A DNA stretch of 64,000 bases, from contig NC_079881.1 of assembly GCF_029227915.1 (NCBI RefSeq), positions 12,873,501 through 12,937,500 on the forward strand, read 5' to 3'. Both the position numbers and the translations under genes were made by a program. The notes under the pieces are model-generated. The model did not search any database. It had not been told where the DNA came from and worked only from the letters and a program-made list of their open reading frames with translations. This document shows positions 63,497 through 64,000 of the stretch, piece after piece. The DNA comes from Hydractinia symbiolongicarpus. Its lineage: Eukaryota; Cnidaria; Hydrozoa; Anthoathecata; Hydractiniidae. Position 1 is the first letter of the stretch; the number at the start of each line of letters is the position of its first letter.

Positions 63497-64000
63497 TATT
63501 CCCCTGTAGACGTTAGGCGGTAATGCCCACAGGCAAGCGTCGTAATTTGATTGTGTTGCACGATCCGTTTGTCATCTGCCCGTGAGTGCTAGCTTGTTCA
63601 CCTCTTGCGTGTATACCTTTTGACCCTTGTTTTGAATTAATACCTGGCTATTGTATACGTCAACGCCCTCTTCCAGACACCGCTGATAGTCGTCGAAGGT
63701 GATGGATTTTTTCGTGACACACCTCTTCACGCCCTTTGCTTTGCGATCACCGCCCTCTTTCGTGAGACTCTCATAGGCATAGAGTTTTGCCCTGAGGGTG
63801 ATGAACTTGGTCATGATTTTTCCCGCTAATTTATCCTTCATAAGGCCTACCACCTTCTTGTTTTTCCCTATAGGAAGAGGCCTTCCATCATCTGCATCAT
63901 AGGCACTTGTGTCAAAGCGTGTTTCAACATCCTGCGCGATATCCCTATAAAAGTGCTCTGTTCGTATATGGTAAACGAAGCTGTCTGTGTCCATGTGACA
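63497..64000 (-). pseudogene. Family B DNA polymerase, lineage 2 (C-terminal part)
   Basis: The frame enters from beyond the window at motif C (MDTDSFVYHI) and continues with TRFDTSAYDADDGRPLPIGK, NKKVVGLMKDKLAGKIMTKF, LRAKLYAYESLT, KGVKRCVTKKSITFDDYQRC and QKVYTQEVNKLAL. A stop at 63,572 is followed in another frame by a DDKRIVQ...ITTLACGH end. This is the polymerase type I remember as DNA_pol_B_2 proteins with the PLPIGKNKKVIG and ITTLA signatures in cnidarians. It is clearly not the Polinton A type, which ends in SPFYDKR...DGVHT. Gene position and the gap to the next gene are the same as in A. Confidence 0.8.

Larger units (their letters stand above)
57099..64000 (-). mobile_element. Polinton B, right part (continues past the window)
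   Basis: Genes here mirror Polinton A: structural gene X, a second structural gene, a small membrane protein and the integrase on plus; then the unknown Cys protein, Bro-type protein, packaging ATPase, zinc protein, membrane protein and polymerase on minus. The left part of the same element is at 37,880-43,509. With the Gypsy element and Polinton A removed, the two parts join in frame at the divergent gene pair. The right terminal repeat lies outside the window. Confidence 0.85.

Overview
The window looks like a transposon-packed, AT-rich stretch of an invertebrate animal genome. A cnidarian (hydrozoan-like) source is my best guess. The reasons are the presence of spliceosomal introns, a tRNA-derived SINE, Kolobok, Merlin, hAT, MULE, Helitron and Harbinger-type remnants, a Ty3/Gypsy element, and two Polinton (Maverick) giant DNA transposons. 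No ordinary host housekeeping gene is visible. All family names come from reading motifs, without a database search.

Bases 1-20,800 are repeats. There is a small MITE, a hAT transposase remnant, a ~105-bp tandem array that looks like repeated 3' splice acceptors, and a clean 6.7-kb direct tandem duplication (4,316-11,062 and 11,063-17,760). The duplication carries the array, a SINE and Helitron-like ends. A higher-order satellite follows at 18,452-19,600.

Bases 20,800-30,700 hold a set of nested insertions. An intron-containing gene resembling the prokaryotic/phage DUF3987 ATPase family is split at its P-loop region by a TTAA-flanked Kolobok-like transposon. That transposon's DDE transposase is in turn split by a 5.2-kb element with ~295-bp inverted repeats. 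The 5.2-kb element encodes a very long protein whose C-terminal acidic motifs look like a FEN1/XPG-type nuclease.

Bases 30,700-37,900 contain a decayed Merlin transposase, an array of short palindromes and an intron-rich MULE-like transposase gene.

Bases 37,900-64,000 are one Polinton (B) that received two insertions: a young Ty3/Gypsy element with identical LTRs (38,479-43,325, target duplication GACAA) and a complete second Polinton (A, 43,516-57,092, target duplication TACAGT). A and B share a gene order: polymerase, membrane protein, zinc protein, packaging ATPase, Bro-type protein, unknown protein, integrase, structural proteins. They differ in discrete modules. B has a DNA polymerase of another lineage, B's Bro-type protein has an MSV199-like head where A has BRO-N, and A alone has an HNH nuclease with a zinc-ribbon array. 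Gene junctions in both elements carry a tight AATAAA-ATG arrangement. A divergent gene pair shares an 18-bp perfect palindrome as its whole spacer. Most Polinton genes carry frameshifts or stops, so both copies are decayed. I recognised no adenain-type protease in either.
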